A program made the position numbers and the translations under genes. Positions 8,883 to 17,286 of a DNA stretch of 64,000 nt are shown here, piece after piece; positions within the stretch are counted from its first letter, which is position 1, and each line of letters begins with the position of its first letter. Origin of the DNA: Erythrobacter litoralis (GTDB taxonomy: Bacteria > Pseudomonadota > Alphaproteobacteria > Sphingomonadales > Sphingomonadaceae); contig NZ_CP017057.1 of NCBI RefSeq assembly GCF_001719165.1, positions 1,240,001 to 1,304,000 on the forward strand. The letters are read 5' to 3'. The notes below the pieces were generated by a model. That model was not told the DNA's origin. It did no database searches and saw only the letters and a list, made by a program, of their open reading frames with translations.

Positions 8883-9185
8883 ATGACTAGGATTATCAAT
8901 TCATTCGTGCTGCTCGCGGCGACGAGTGTCCTTGGCGGATGCGGCGCATTGGGCGGAGCGTGTTCGGGAGTGGAACTGTCGACGGAGCCCGATCGCTTCA
9001 GCCAGACCTCGGTCCTCGTGCGCAACACCACGGACGAAGCCAAGCTGGTGACGATCGGCATCATCCGTGGCGACGGAGCCGAAGGAAAAACGCATACGGC
9101 GCGGGTGGATTCGAAAGACATCTACGAGACCGTCGTTAGCAACATGCGCGAGGGCGACTCGGTCGAAATCAAAGAATGCAGGTAG
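8883..9185 (+). CDS. small lipoprotein, unknown function
   Basis: A 100-residue protein with a short signal peptide ending in a lipobox (VLGGC, cysteine near residue 20). The mature part is small, acidic and probably beta-rich, with two more cysteines, one close to the C-terminus (KECR). A GGAGG ribosome-binding site precedes the ATG at 8883 by 4 bases. A second small lipoprotein gene follows 49 bases later, so the two probably share a transcript. I do not recognise the family. Confidence 0.68.
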   Translation: MTRIINSFVLLAATSVLGGCGALGGACSGVELSTEPDRFSQTSVLVRNTTDEAKLVTIGIIRGDGAEGKTHTARVDSKDIYETVVSNMREGDSVEIKECR

Positions 9186-9234
9186 GGATCATCGCAGCAC
9201 GGGCTGTGCGGTTTCCCCGAAGAAGGAATTGAAT

Positions 9235-9612
9235 ATGCATAAGCGCCTCTTCAGGGCCGCGATACCCGTCTCCGTTCTCGCCGCTGCGCTCACCGCCTGC
9301 GGCAATCCCGCGTCGGAACTCGAGGGCAAATGGGTCAGCGCCTCGATGCGCGATGCGTTGGGGTGCGGGATGGGCCGGGCCATCATCATCGACGGAGACC
9401 GGGTTCTCTTTGGGGTCGGCGGATACTTGCTGAAGGAATTCGACAATCTCGAAGGCGAGGTGCTCGACAACGGAAACGTGGTTTTGAAATCCGATACGGC
9501 GAAGTTCGAAATCGCTCCGGGTGAGGAAGACGGCCAGATGACCCTTATCACCGGTCCCTTCGTCCCCGAGCATTTCACCACCCGGCTGCCCCAGAAACTC
9601 GCTCGCTGCTGA
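9235..9612 (+). CDS. small lipoprotein, unknown function
   Basis: A 125-residue protein with a signal peptide (RRL-type start, hydrophobic core) and lipobox LTAC, then ELEGKW and a mature domain of about 100 residues with two further cysteines (GCGMG and the C-terminal ARC). The 'LEGKW…' opening is typical of small lipocalin-like or META-type envelope lipoproteins, but the match is too weak for a function. The start at 9235 has AGAAGGA 7 bases upstream. It follows another lipoprotein gene and precedes apaG. Confidence 0.7.
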   Translation: MHKRLFRAAIPVSVLAAALTACGNPASELEGKWVSASMRDALGCGMGRAIIIDGDRVLFGVGGYLLKEFDNLEGEVLDNGNVVLKSDTAKFEIAPGEEDGQMTLITGPFVPEHFTTRLPQKLARC

Positions 9613-9756
9613 CGCAGAGCGGGCGTTGCGCAAATGTCGCAGTTTCCCGCATAGCGGCACTGAGGTTCGATCATTCCGGCTCCCCGAAGGATACAACGGG
9701 GAATAGCGACGTTGCCCCCTTGTCGGGACGACGGGAATCGTTACCTTGGAGCCACT

Positions 9757-10170
9757 ATGAAAGAGCTGTTCCAACACGCTGCCGTAACCGACGGGGTCAC
9801 CGTCCGGGTCGCCGTCAACTTCCTGCCGGAGCAATCGCATCCGGAGGCTGGCAAGTGGTTCTGGGTCTATCACATCCGGATCGAAAACGGCTCGCACGAA
9901 ACGCTGCAGCTGCGCACGCGCCACTGGCGCATCACCGATGCGCGCGGCATGGTGAACCATGTCGACGGCGAAGGGGTGGTCGGCGAACAGCCCGTCCTCT
10001 CGCCCGGCGAAAGCCACGATTACGTCTCGGGCTGCCCGCTGACGACGCCGCACGGATCGATGGAAGGCTTCTACACCTTCGCCAAGGGCGACGGTTCGCC
10101 GCTCGAGGTGCGCATCCCGTTCTTCCCGCTCGCCGCGCCCGAAACGGCGGACGGACGCTCCTCGGCCTGA
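9757..10170 (+). CDS. apaG: ApaG domain protein
   Basis: A 137-residue protein that is almost entirely one ApaG domain, a fibronectin-III-like beta fold. Recognisable segments are FWVYHIRIEN, LRTRHWRITD, GEGVVGEQPVL and SGCPL-TPHGSMEGFY, all strongly conserved in the family. ApaG was linked to cobalt and magnesium tolerance in enterobacteria, and the fold is shared with F-box-associated eukaryotic proteins; the biochemical role is unsettled. The ATG at 9757 gives the family's usual length. It stands between the lipoprotein pair and a LysR gene. Confidence 0.92.
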   Translation: MKELFQHAAVTDGVTVRVAVNFLPEQSHPEAGKWFWVYHIRIENGSHETLQLRTRHWRITDARGMVNHVDGEGVVGEQPVLSPGESHDYVSGCPLTTPHGSMEGFYTFAKGDGSPLEVRIPFFPLAAPETADGRSSA

Positions 10171-10230
10171 TCGTCTGGGTGAGCGGAGCGCTTGCCTAAG
10201 GCCGGGGCGCTGGCTAGGCGCTGAACCGTC

Positions 10231-11019
10231 GTGAAGCGCACCCATCTCCCCTTGAATGCCCTGCGCGTGTTCGACGCTGCGGCGCGGCATCTGTCGTTCA
10301 CCCGCGCGGCGGACGAACTCGCCGTCACACCCGCCGCCGTCGGCCAGCAGATCCGCGCGCTCGAGGACCATCTCGGCGTCGTCCTGTTCCGCCGCACTTC
10401 CAAGGGGCTCGAACTCACGCCCGAGGGCGCGGCCGGGCTCGATCCCCTGCGCGAAGGATTCCTGCGTTTCGAGGAAAGCGTGCAGGCGATGCAGGCCGGG
10501 CAGGCATCGGACCGCTACACCATCGCCGCGCCGCGCGAATTCTATTCGGTCTGGCTCGCCGCGCGCCTCGGCCAGTTTCAGGCCGGACGGCCCGGCATCC
10601 AGTACATCCTCGCAGGCAGCGAGGAGACCGATTTCACCGAGGCGAATCTCGATCTCGCCGTCCGCCTGATCGACGGGCCGGGCGATCTCGAAGGCGTGCA
10701 GCTGACCGCGGCGAGGCGCGTGACCGTCGCCGCCCCCGGGGCCCGGGATGCGTGGATCGACTGGCCGGGCGCAGCCCTGCCCGATGGCGTTTCGCCCTGC
10801 ATCCGTGCCGCAAATCCCGGCCAGGCGCTCTCCAGCGTGCTGGCGGGCATGGGCCGTACGGTCCTCCCGCTCGCGCTTGCCGAAGATGCGATCGGCGATG
10901 GCAGGCTCGAAGCTCTCGGCGATCCCGAAGACAGTCGCCGCGCCTATTGGCTGGTCGCCCCGCTGCCGCAATGGCGCCAGAAGAAGGTCCGCGCTCTCGT
11001 CGAATTTCTGACGGCGTGA
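10231..11019 (+). CDS. LysR-family transcriptional regulator (GcvA-like)
   Basis: A 262-residue LysR protein starting with GTG. Residues about 5-65 are the winged helix (LNALRVFDAAARHLSFTRAA, QQIRALEDHLGVVLFRR), with the LNALRAFEAAAR-type start shared with GcvA and AmpR regulators. The effector domain is shorter than the usual LysR length of about 290-300 residues. The next gene, a GNAT acetyltransferase, begins 8 bases after its stop, so the two are very likely one operon. LysR proteins normally regulate a divergent target, but apaG upstream is on the same strand, so the target is unclear. Confidence 0.88.
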   Translation: MKRTHLPLNALRVFDAAARHLSFTRAADELAVTPAAVGQQIRALEDHLGVVLFRRTSKGLELTPEGAAGLDPLREGFLRFEESVQAMQAGQASDRYTIAAPREFYSVWLAARLGQFQAGRPGIQYILAGSEETDFTEANLDLAVRLIDGPGDLEGVQLTAARRVTVAAPGARDAWIDWPGAALPDGVSPCIRAANPGQALSSVLAGMGRTVLPLALAEDAIGDGRLEALGDPEDSRRAYWLVAPLPQWRQKKVRALVEFLTA

Positions 11020-11027
11020 TCCGCCCG

Positions 11028-11603
11028 ATGCGCACCGTAACCGAAATCGAAACGCCCCGCTTTCGCATGCGGCCCTTGCGCCGCACGGACCTTGGCGCGC
11101 TCTATCCGACCATGTCCGACCCCGATCTTGCGCGCTATCTCACGCGGCCCGCCTTCACCTCGCATACAGAGCTGTGGCAATGGCTCGCAGCCCCCGACTG
11201 GCCGGGGCGCACCTGGATCGCCGAGGACCGGGAGAGCGGTGCGGTCGCCGGGCGCTTTACCGCGGTCCCCGCAGGCCAGGACGGCGTCGAGGAGATCGGC
11301 TATATCGTGTGCATCGATCGCCAGGGCGAAGGCGTCGCGCGCGAATGCGCCGCGGCGCTGGTGCGTCACCTGATCCTCGCCCCCCGCGAGGAAGGCGGCG
11401 GCGCGCGAAAGGTCATCGCCGAGGTCGACACTCGCAACGTGCCCTCCATCCTCCTGCTCGAGACGCTCGGCTTCACGCGCGAGGCGCATCTTCGCGAATA
11501 CGAGGAAACCCATGCGGGCATGTGCGATGTCTATCTATACGGACTTCTCGTAGGCGAAGTGGGCGCGGTCCCTGTGGACATCGCCCCGCCATCCGCCGCC
11601 TGA
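11028..11603 (+). CDS. GNAT family N-acetyltransferase (RimJ/RimL-like)
   Basis: A 191-residue acetyltransferase. It opens with the RimJ/RimL-type phrase ETPRFRMRPLRRTDL; a central GQ-like acetyl-CoA loop is present (RQGEGVARECAAAL), followed by VDTRNVPSILLLETLGFTRE, the conserved N-x-x-S…LxK/ET-LGF block. Substrate is not predictable: the family acetylates protein N-termini, aminoglycosides and small metabolites. It probably shares a transcript with the LysR gene. Its last 73 bases overlap the 3' end of the convergent gene, which is unusually long for this genome. Confidence 0.87.
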   Translation: MRTVTEIETPRFRMRPLRRTDLGALYPTMSDPDLARYLTRPAFTSHTELWQWLAAPDWPGRTWIAEDRESGAVAGRFTAVPAGQDGVEEIGYIVCIDRQGEGVARECAAALVRHLILAPREEGGGARKVIAEVDTRNVPSILLLETLGFTREAHLREYEETHAGMCDVYLYGLLVGEVGAVPVDIAPPSAA

Positions 11604-13352
11604 TCGGGCAAGGCCGCCGGATCGCGCGTCAGGTTCTCGATCACGAGATCGACCGTCCGCTCGCCCCATATGTTGAGCGCGATGTCGGTGCGCAGCTGGT
11701 CCGCGTTCGCGCGCGCAAAGGCCGGATCGTCGAGCGCACGGTGCAGCTTCGCGACCGTTTCGCTCTCGCGCCCTGCGGAGGCGGGCTTGAACGGGCGGGC
11801 AGCGAGCATTTTCGCGCTTGTCATGTCGTTCTCGGCCAGCGCTGCGACCAGCATGTAGAGGTGCTGGAGCGCATCGGGAGCAGGGTTGGCCGCGATCATC
11901 GCGCGCAATTGCTCGTCCGAAAGGCCGACTTCTCCGGCATAGGACGGACAGCTTGGTGCCTCGGCATCGATCGCTGCGCGCAGGGCCGGGTAATTGGTCG
12001 CCTGTTCGAAACCGATTTCCATTCCCGCCCGCGCCGCGTCGCATTGGCCGCTGGCCAGCAGGACCTTGGCGGCGACGACATTGGCGAATGAATTGAACGG
12101 GTCGGCATCGAGCGCGAGCTGGAGATCGCGCCAGGCAGGCCCGGATGCGCGGATCGGTTTCCCCTCAAGCCGGTCGCCCTGATAGGCGGCGAAGGCGCGG
12201 CGGGCGCGGAAATAGGGGGTGAATTCGCTTTTCGGGAAGCGATCGATGCAGCTGTCGACCATGTCCGCGACAGCGCCGCCATCGGCGCGCACGTTCTCGA
12301 TCGTGATGAAACAGGTATATCCGCTTTCAAGCGAATTTCCGAAAATGCGGCGCCGGTCCTGAGCGACTTCGCCGGTGGGCGAGGTTATGTGGGTGAGCGC
12401 GGAGCGGATTTCGTCGGCGAAACGTTCGCGCCGGGTCCGGTCGTGCTCGACAAGTTCGTTGAGCAGCACGTCGCCATCCGCATCGGCGAAGCTGAGAAAG
12501 GCCTGCAGGGCCCCGTCCGGTTCGTGAACGAAGCTCATGGTGAGGGTGTAATCGGCCCGCTCCTCCTCGGATGCAGGCCGCGTGCCCGTGACCAGCGAAT
12601 AGGCCAGCAGGATCTCGGCCAGCCGAACCGCGAACTGCGCGGTGTCGCGATCGGCGCTGCCATTGCCTTCGAGCCCGGTGAGATCGGCCTGCAGGACGAT
12701 CGTCGGCTTTTCGAGATCGGGCTGCGGGCAGGGTCTCTTCCGGCGAGGCCATGCGCCATGCAAGCAGGCTGGCAACGAGCAGGCCGATGATTGCGATCGG
12801 GGTGATGACGAAGGCCCGGCCCCGGCGGCGGGCGGCGGGCGCGGACGGTTCGGCTCGGGCCGAAGCCGCCATCGTGCCGGCAAAAGCGTCATCGGCTAAG
12901 GGCGCGGGCGCGGCGCCTGCCGCCTCGGACCTGCCGGCCCGATCCTCGTGCATGACGCTGTCGCCCGCCTGCTCGTCATCGTCCGCTGCGTCCGGCACGT
13001 TAGGGGGCGTGGGCGGGGCGGGGCGCTGATAGGGCGTCAGGGTGATTTCGTACTGCCCCTGCTCGATCGTCAGCCGGTGGCCGTCATGCGGCTGGGTCCG
13101 GGAATAGTAATTGTCGAGACTGGCGCGCAGGCGCGAAACCTGCACGCGCGGATAGCTGTCATTGGCGAGGTCGAAATCGTCCGGCTTGCCGAGCGCCTCG
13201 ACCGCGATTTCATGCTGGGTCGGTGAAGGGCCGCCGGAGAGGGCGCGCTCGACCAGGAAACGCAGCAGCATGGCCTGAGTCGGAGAGCGCTGGAATATAA
13301 CGTCATCCAGCACATAGTCAGCCTCCCGGCGCAGATGGTCGCCGAAGGTCAC
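11531..13352 (-). pseudogene. membrane-anchored winged-helix regulator with TolB-like/TPR-like periplasmic part, interrupted by a frameshift
   Basis: Two reading frames together make one protein of about 606 residues. Frame one (from ATG 13352) has a winged-helix domain of the kind found in CadC-like and cyclase-like proteins (LLRFLVERALSG, PRVQVSRLRASLDNYY), a linker, and one membrane helix at about residues 180-200. Near 12720-12735 the coherent sequence moves to a second frame (KPTIVLQADLTG onward), a TolB-N/FlgO-like domain followed by a helical, probably TPR-like part ending at 11531. One extra base in the C-rich stretch near residue 210 explains the change. This could be a sequencing error, a real mutation or recoding. 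An intact version would be a ToxR-type one-component regulator: DNA-binding inside, sensing outside. Confidence 0.72.
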
Positions 13353-13392
13353 TTTGAAATTCCAGAAGTAATCACGAAAGCCGCCTGACCGG

Positions 13393-13470
13393 TTAACAAA
13401 CCGTTAGCATTTGAAGAAACGCTTTCAGGTCGCCCTAGGCATTCTGCGGCTCTGCAATGCGTAACGTTAC
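13393..13470. promoter_or_regulatory. divergent regulatory gap: CtrA-like half sites and a perfect palindrome
   Basis: TTAA-N7-TTAG at 13393-13407 is one base from the CtrA consensus TTAA-N7-TTAA and lies about 40 bases before the winged-helix gene start. GTAACGTTAC at 13461-13470 is a perfect 10-base palindrome about 50 bases before the divergent small-protein gene. Neither assignment can be proved from one sequence. Confidence 0.35.
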
Positions 13471-13521
13471 ATATACGGTGTGATACTCGTTTGACCAAGG
13501 TGAAAACGGCATAAGGGCCGA

Positions 13522-13824
13522 ATGAAGCGGTCGTTGTCCGGTATCGGCGTTGTCTGCATCGCGTTCCTTGTCTGCGTGAGGGCCGATGCAAAAGAGAACG
13601 AGCCGGGCAATGCCGCGGGCGGTGTTTCCAAGCCCCCGCCGGCGACGACGACCGTTTCTGCGCGGGTTCTTCCGGGCGAGCGGCTGAACTGGTCCTCAGC
13701 CCCGCCCGGAAGGCCCTATGCGCACGAGACCTCGGGTCGCGCCGACGTCTCTCATTCACGGGTGGCACGTCGTTCCGAAAGGAATGGCGATAGGGAGGTG
13801 ACGTTCTATGTCGATTTCGCATGA
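13522..13824 (+). CDS. small secreted protein, unknown function
   Basis: A 100-residue protein with an N-terminal signal peptide (MKRSLSG…CIAFLVCVRADA, likely cut after ADA) and a Pro/Thr-rich then charged mature part ending in REVTFYVDFA. No known domain is visible. Its 3' end overlaps the PilZ gene by 17 bases, and the PilZ ribosome-binding site (GGGAGG) lies inside it, which argues that this frame is translated and coupled to PilZ expression. Confidence 0.5.
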   Translation: MKRSLSGIGVVCIAFLVCVRADAKENEPGNAAGGVSKPPPATTTVSARVLPGERLNWSSAPPGRPYAHETSGRADVSHSRVARRSERNGDREVTFYVDFA

Positions 13825-14551
13825 CATGCATCGCGGCGAGCCGTTCGCTTACGATGATCCACTGGGCAATGCTGCCTTCGACAAGCCGTTGGCCGGCCAT
13901 GTCGAACCGTCCGGCGCGGGCGATGTGGTCCTGACCGACCACGCCCCGGCCCCGATCGACGATCGCACCCCCGAACGGCGCGCCGATCGCCGGGTCGTCT
14001 CCGCCTTCCGCCCGGGCTGCGTCCTTGTCGAGGGGCGCATGCTGCTCGGCCTCATCCGCAACCTGTCGGCGGGCGGCGTCATGATCGAGCTCGAAGAGGC
14101 GCTCGAGCCCGGCACGCGCGTGCGCTATTTCTGGGACGAGACGAACATCATCGACGCCGTCGTCGCCTGGTCCGAAGGCCGCTCGCACGGGCTCGACAAT
14201 GCTCAGGCCGCGCGCCCCTTCGCCAATCCCTTTCCCTACCGTTCGGTCCGCGTCCCCTGCGCCATGCGCGCGGAGATCTTCGCGAACGGCCTCTGCCACC
14301 ATGCCGCGCTCGAAAACCTGTCGCTGGGCGGCATGCGGGTGAGCGGGTTCCGCGCCCCGCGCGGCGCGCTGCTCACCGTCAGGCTCGGCGAGGTCGAGCT
14401 GGCCAATGCGAGCGTGCGCTGGTGCCGCGGCGATGAAACGGGGATCCGGTTCGAACGCCCGCTCACGCGCGCGCAGCTCGCCAGCATCCTCACCGGCATG
14501 GGCGCGGGAATGGGCGTGGGCGCGGACGTGCCCGAAAGCGACGCGGCCTAG
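13808..14551 (+). CDS. protein with two PilZ domains (c-di-GMP receptor candidate)
   Basis: A 247-residue protein. Domain one (about 54-135) has ERRADRR, giving an RxxxR motif, and NLSAGG (85-90), giving the NxSxxG motif: together the full c-di-GMP signature. Domain two (about 143-235) keeps NLSLGG (170-175), but its arginines are spaced RSVR, one residue short of RxxxR, so it may not bind ligand alone. Such tandem proteins act as cytoplasmic effectors of the c-di-GMP pathway; a GGDEF-EAL enzyme is encoded elsewhere in the window. GGGAGG precedes the ATG. Its stop shares a CTAG with the stop of the convergent gene. Confidence 0.85.
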   Translation: MSISHDMHRGEPFAYDDPLGNAAFDKPLAGHVEPSGAGDVVLTDHAPAPIDDRTPERRADRRVVSAFRPGCVLVEGRMLLGLIRNLSAGGVMIELEEALEPGTRVRYFWDETNIIDAVVAWSEGRSHGLDNAQAARPFANPFPYRSVRVPCAMRAEIFANGLCHHAALENLSLGGMRVSGFRAPRGALLTVRLGEVELANASVRWCRGDETGIRFERPLTRAQLASILTGMGAGMGVGADVPESDAA

Positions 14552-15237
14552 GACGCGCCGCCTTCCGCATCGCGCGCAAGATCGATCTTGAGCGCGCGCA
14601 CCTTGGCATCGATCGCCTCGCGCACCCGGGCAAGGTTCGCCGGATCGTTCGCCCGTGCGCGCTGTTCCGCCTCGATCTCGCGGCGGATGCGTTCATAGAC
14701 CGGGTGGCCGGGGGTCATGTGTGCCTCGGGCGCATAGCGGTCCGCCATCCGGTTCCTGAGGAAGAACATGACGAGCGCATCGTTCCAGCGCCGTTCGTAT
14801 CCGATCACCTCGCCTTGGTAGACGATCGGCTTCTCCTCCCCGTTGATCGCGCGGGCAAAGGCCGAATCCTCCAGCCGCGTCATCGCCCAGTCGAGCGCCC
14901 TTTCCCACGCCGCGCGAAAGCCCGCCGCATCGGGGCGCAGGCGCAGGCGATAGAGCGCCTCGTTGCTGCGCCCGATATGCCGCGCCGCATCGCGCACGAT
15001 GCCGGTGGAGGCGAGGTGGGCGATGAATTCGCGCTGGAGTTCGGGCGTGATCGAATTCTTGCGCACGGTGCGCGTGACGACCGGCTCGAAAGCGAGCAGC
15101 GGATCGTCGGGCGCAGGCCTCTCCCGCACGAAGGCGACCTGCGAGCACGCCTGGCGCGGGATCGCGCGCTTGTTGCGCAGGATGGGGCGGGAAGGATCGC
15201 GCGAGAGCGGCGGGGTGGAGCGGGGGCGTTTGGGCAT
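14548..15237 (-). CDS. HTH protein resembling a small terminase subunit, unknown function
   Basis: A 229-residue protein. The middle (LQREFIAHLASTGIVRDAAR, HIGRSNEALYRLR, AAWERALDWA) has the layout of the short helix-turn-helix of phage small-terminase and transposase-like proteins, where residues after the turn read 'NEALYRLR…F-AAWE-AL'. The C-terminus is highly charged and helical. No phage genes lie nearby, so it is a stand-alone protein, a type common in sphingomonad genomes. I start at ATG 15237; the frame stays open further upstream but that part is low-complexity and contains palindromes. Confidence 0.68.
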   Translation of the reverse strand: MPKRPRSTPPLSRDPSRPILRNKRAIPRQACSQVAFVRERPAPDDPLLAFEPVVTRTVRKNSITPELQREFIAHLASTGIVRDAARHIGRSNEALYRLRLRPDAAGFRAAWERALDWAMTRLEDSAFARAINGEEKPIVYQGEVIGYERRWNDALVMFFLRNRMADRYAPEAHMTPGHPVYERIRREIEAEQRARANDPANLARVREAIDAKVRALKIDLARDAEGGAS

Positions 15238-15287
15238 GCCCCGCGGGGAGATTGCACGTTTCGCGGGAGTAGGAAAATGGAGATTCT

Positions 15288-15310
15288 CCCCCTCCTTCCC
15301 AAGGAGGGGG
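15288..15310. repeat. perfect 10-bp inverted repeat
   Basis: CCCCCTCCTT, spacer CCC, then AAGGAGGGGG. It is followed by a G-rich run and resembles the dispersed palindromes seen between genes in many proteobacteria. It lies just upstream of the HTH gene and could act as a bidirectional hairpin. Confidence 0.7.
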
Positions 15311-15353
15311 TCGGGGGGTGGTTTCTTGCGGCGAGCGGGAGTCTTTTGCTTTG

Positions 15354-15375
15354 CGCTCGCCCATCCGGGCGAGCG
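15354..15375. repeat. perfect 9-bp inverted repeat
   Basis: CGCTCGCCC, spacer ATCC, then GGGCGAGCG. The core CCC-ATCC-GGG also occurs in a shorter hairpin at about 7118-7133 after the SulP gene, so it may belong to a small repeat family. It lies between the HTH gene and the ParB-like gene. Confidence 0.65.
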
Positions 15376-15488
15376 TCCTCGGTGCTGTTCCCTCCGCTTC
15401 GCTACGGGGCACCTGCGGGCGGGCGGTCGCCCTTGCGGCGGTAGGCCGCCGATATTCCCCAGTCGGCTAAGTTCGTAGACGCATTCTC

Positions 15489-16774
15489 TTAGCGAGAAAG
15501 GGCCGCGAGCAAGAAGCGACCTAGTCGACTCCAATAGGCTCGGAATTCATGTTCAAGTGGTGCGAAATCAGGGGAGTGCAGCAGCCTCTGCATACTCGCT
15601 ATGGAAATCAATTCGTCATTCCTGCGAAGGCGCTCTATCTCTTCAGAATATCGCTGATCAATCAGATCGCGCTCGCGTAGCGAACGGGCTACTGCGCCCA
15701 CCTTCCCCGAAAGACTGTCGGGAGCTTGGAGGCCGTGCGACCTTATGTAGTTTTCGACTGATAGTTCGATCAACATCCGAAGCAATGCGGCGGTAGCGTT
15801 CGGATAGGATCGCATCGGAATGCTACTCAACTCATCCCAGACATGTGCAACCTTTTGTTGATCGGCTGTCCATTGTGGCCCTTCGGTGCCGAACGGGATG
15901 ACTGTTCTTGAAGGTGGTTGGCGCCGTGGGGGCCGCCCCCTGTTTGGCCGCCTTGCTCTCTGCTCATCTACCGGTTCCTCGAGCCGGTGTCTTTCTGTCG
16001 GCAGCAAACCATCCGCTTCTAGGTTGTCGAGATATCGCCGCTTGGACTCGTTGTTCCACAACTGGCCAAGTGTGAGATGCCCTTGGGCCAAATCTCGCGC
16101 AATCCGTTCCAATGCGTTTAAAACTGGTTCTCGTTGATGCGTGAACGTGAAACGACGACCGGCTGTAGAAATTCCCACGCGGTTCCTGAATTCTTCAGAT
16201 GAGAGAAGCCGGGTTAAGGTAGACCAAGGGATGCGGTCGTCCGGAAGTCGATCTTCCTGCTGGAGTAGTTGCTCAACCGAGGCTCCTACATTGACCGTTC
16301 CCCCGCGCCCTGTGCGCTGGACAAAATTATGCTTTGCCCGGTCGTCCCAACTAATTTGTCCAACCCCACTCTGCGACCCTGTATGCCGCCTTGAAAGTAT
16401 GTCATCGACCGTGTCCCGGTCTGTCTCTACTTGGCAAGCAATACGCGAAGGAAACCTCCCCTCCCAATCATTCCTAGAATCTTGAAAGAATTGCCTCAAC
16501 TCGTCGTTCGGCGCTTCGTTCGGATTGCGAAGAAGCTTCATGCAGGTCACGCGACGATTTCCCTCAAATACAACGTATCGGTCAACGTGAAGCATCACGA
16601 GGGGGGGTCGAAAATCCGCTTCTTCTCTACGATATCTCTCGTCAAAACTTTCATTCTCGGCTCATGCAAACGGAAGAGCTCGTCCATTGCAGCAGACTCA
16701 TCACGAAGTTCACCGTGACGATCATTTGCAGGGTTCACTTGCAACTGACTGAGGCGGAGATTTTCGAAAGGCAC
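15489..16774 (-). pseudogene. ParB/Srx-like protein gene with a homopolymer frameshift; lower GC, probably acquired
   Basis: Joined across a frameshift, this encodes about 428 residues. The first part (FENLRLSQLQVNPANDRHGE, then LTRDIVEKKRIFDPP) and the second (VMLHVDRYVVFEGNRRVTCM onward) are contiguous pieces of one ParB-like N-terminal domain; GNRRVT is the ParB box II-like motif. The break is a run of seven C (seven G on the plus strand at 16601-16607); eight would restore the frame. The remainder includes SRRHTGSQSGVGQISWDDR and has no function I can name. The GTG at 16774 has AAAAGGAGG 7 bases upstream. Base composition is much less GC-rich than the neighbours, suggesting transfer. Related stand-alone ParB-like proteins occur in mobile and defence loci; that role here is unproven. 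Confidence 0.75.
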
Positions 16775-16872
16775 CCGGTTTCCTCCTTTTTCGAGTAGAC
16801 CTCCTTTTAACCTCACAGGCAAGTTGACCCCGTGCCCCATCCACACCCTTGACCCCGCCCCAAATCCAACAT

Positions 16873-16905
16873 AAAGGCCCGCTCGTTCGGTGAGCGTTGG
16901 CCTTT
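16873..16905. terminator. inverted repeat, terminator-like in both directions
   Basis: AAAGGCC (16873-16879) pairs with GGCCTTT (16899-16905), with an inner CGCTC/GAGCG stem. A's before and T's after give it the shape of a bidirectional terminator. No gene on either strand ends immediately next to it. Confidence 0.5.
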
Positions 16906-16963
16906 GCGCCGCTCGCTCAAGCCGAAAGACATAGAGCTGAACAATGGCGGTCCTCGTCCCTTC

Positions 16964-17001
16964 GGCCCGTGCCTCGATAGCGAGGCGGGCCTTTCGTGTT
17001 T
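16964..17001 (+). terminator. intrinsic terminator without an obvious upstream gene
   Basis: GGCCC and GCCTCG (separated by a 2-base bulge) pair with CGAGGC-GGGCC around an ATAG loop, followed by TTTCGTGTTT. It reads as a plus-strand terminator, yet the nearest gene upstream is on the minus strand, so it may have served a gene displaced by the ParB-like insertion. Confidence 0.55.
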
Positions 17002-17286
17002 GGGGCAGCCGTCAGAGTAACCCAGTGGTGGCCTTGATGGCCGGTCATGCGGGTGGACCGTTTCGGCTTGTGCTCCCTTGCGGGTGAATGCGCCACGCGG
17101 CGCGCCCGTCGGATCTTCCGCTTCCCCGCGGAAGTCGCAAGGGCAGGGCACAAGGCCAGACTTTCCATCTCCACACCGTCCGACAGGCTGCCGATCCGGC
17201 CAGCGCCCAGGAGCCATGCTCGCGGGTGCGCGCCGAAAATACGTGTTTTGGGTCTCCGCCCTGACTGAAGCCAGCGGTCACGCGCC

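Noticed and set aside
9640..9690. GGTTCGATC resembling a tRNA T-arm near 9664
   Set aside because: The flanking bases do not pair into a T-stem, and no anticodon arm or acceptor stem can be built around it.
15238..15488. Upstream extension of the terminase-like gene to 15534
   Set aside because: The extra codons run through palindromes and low-complexity sequence and into the ParB-like gene's end.
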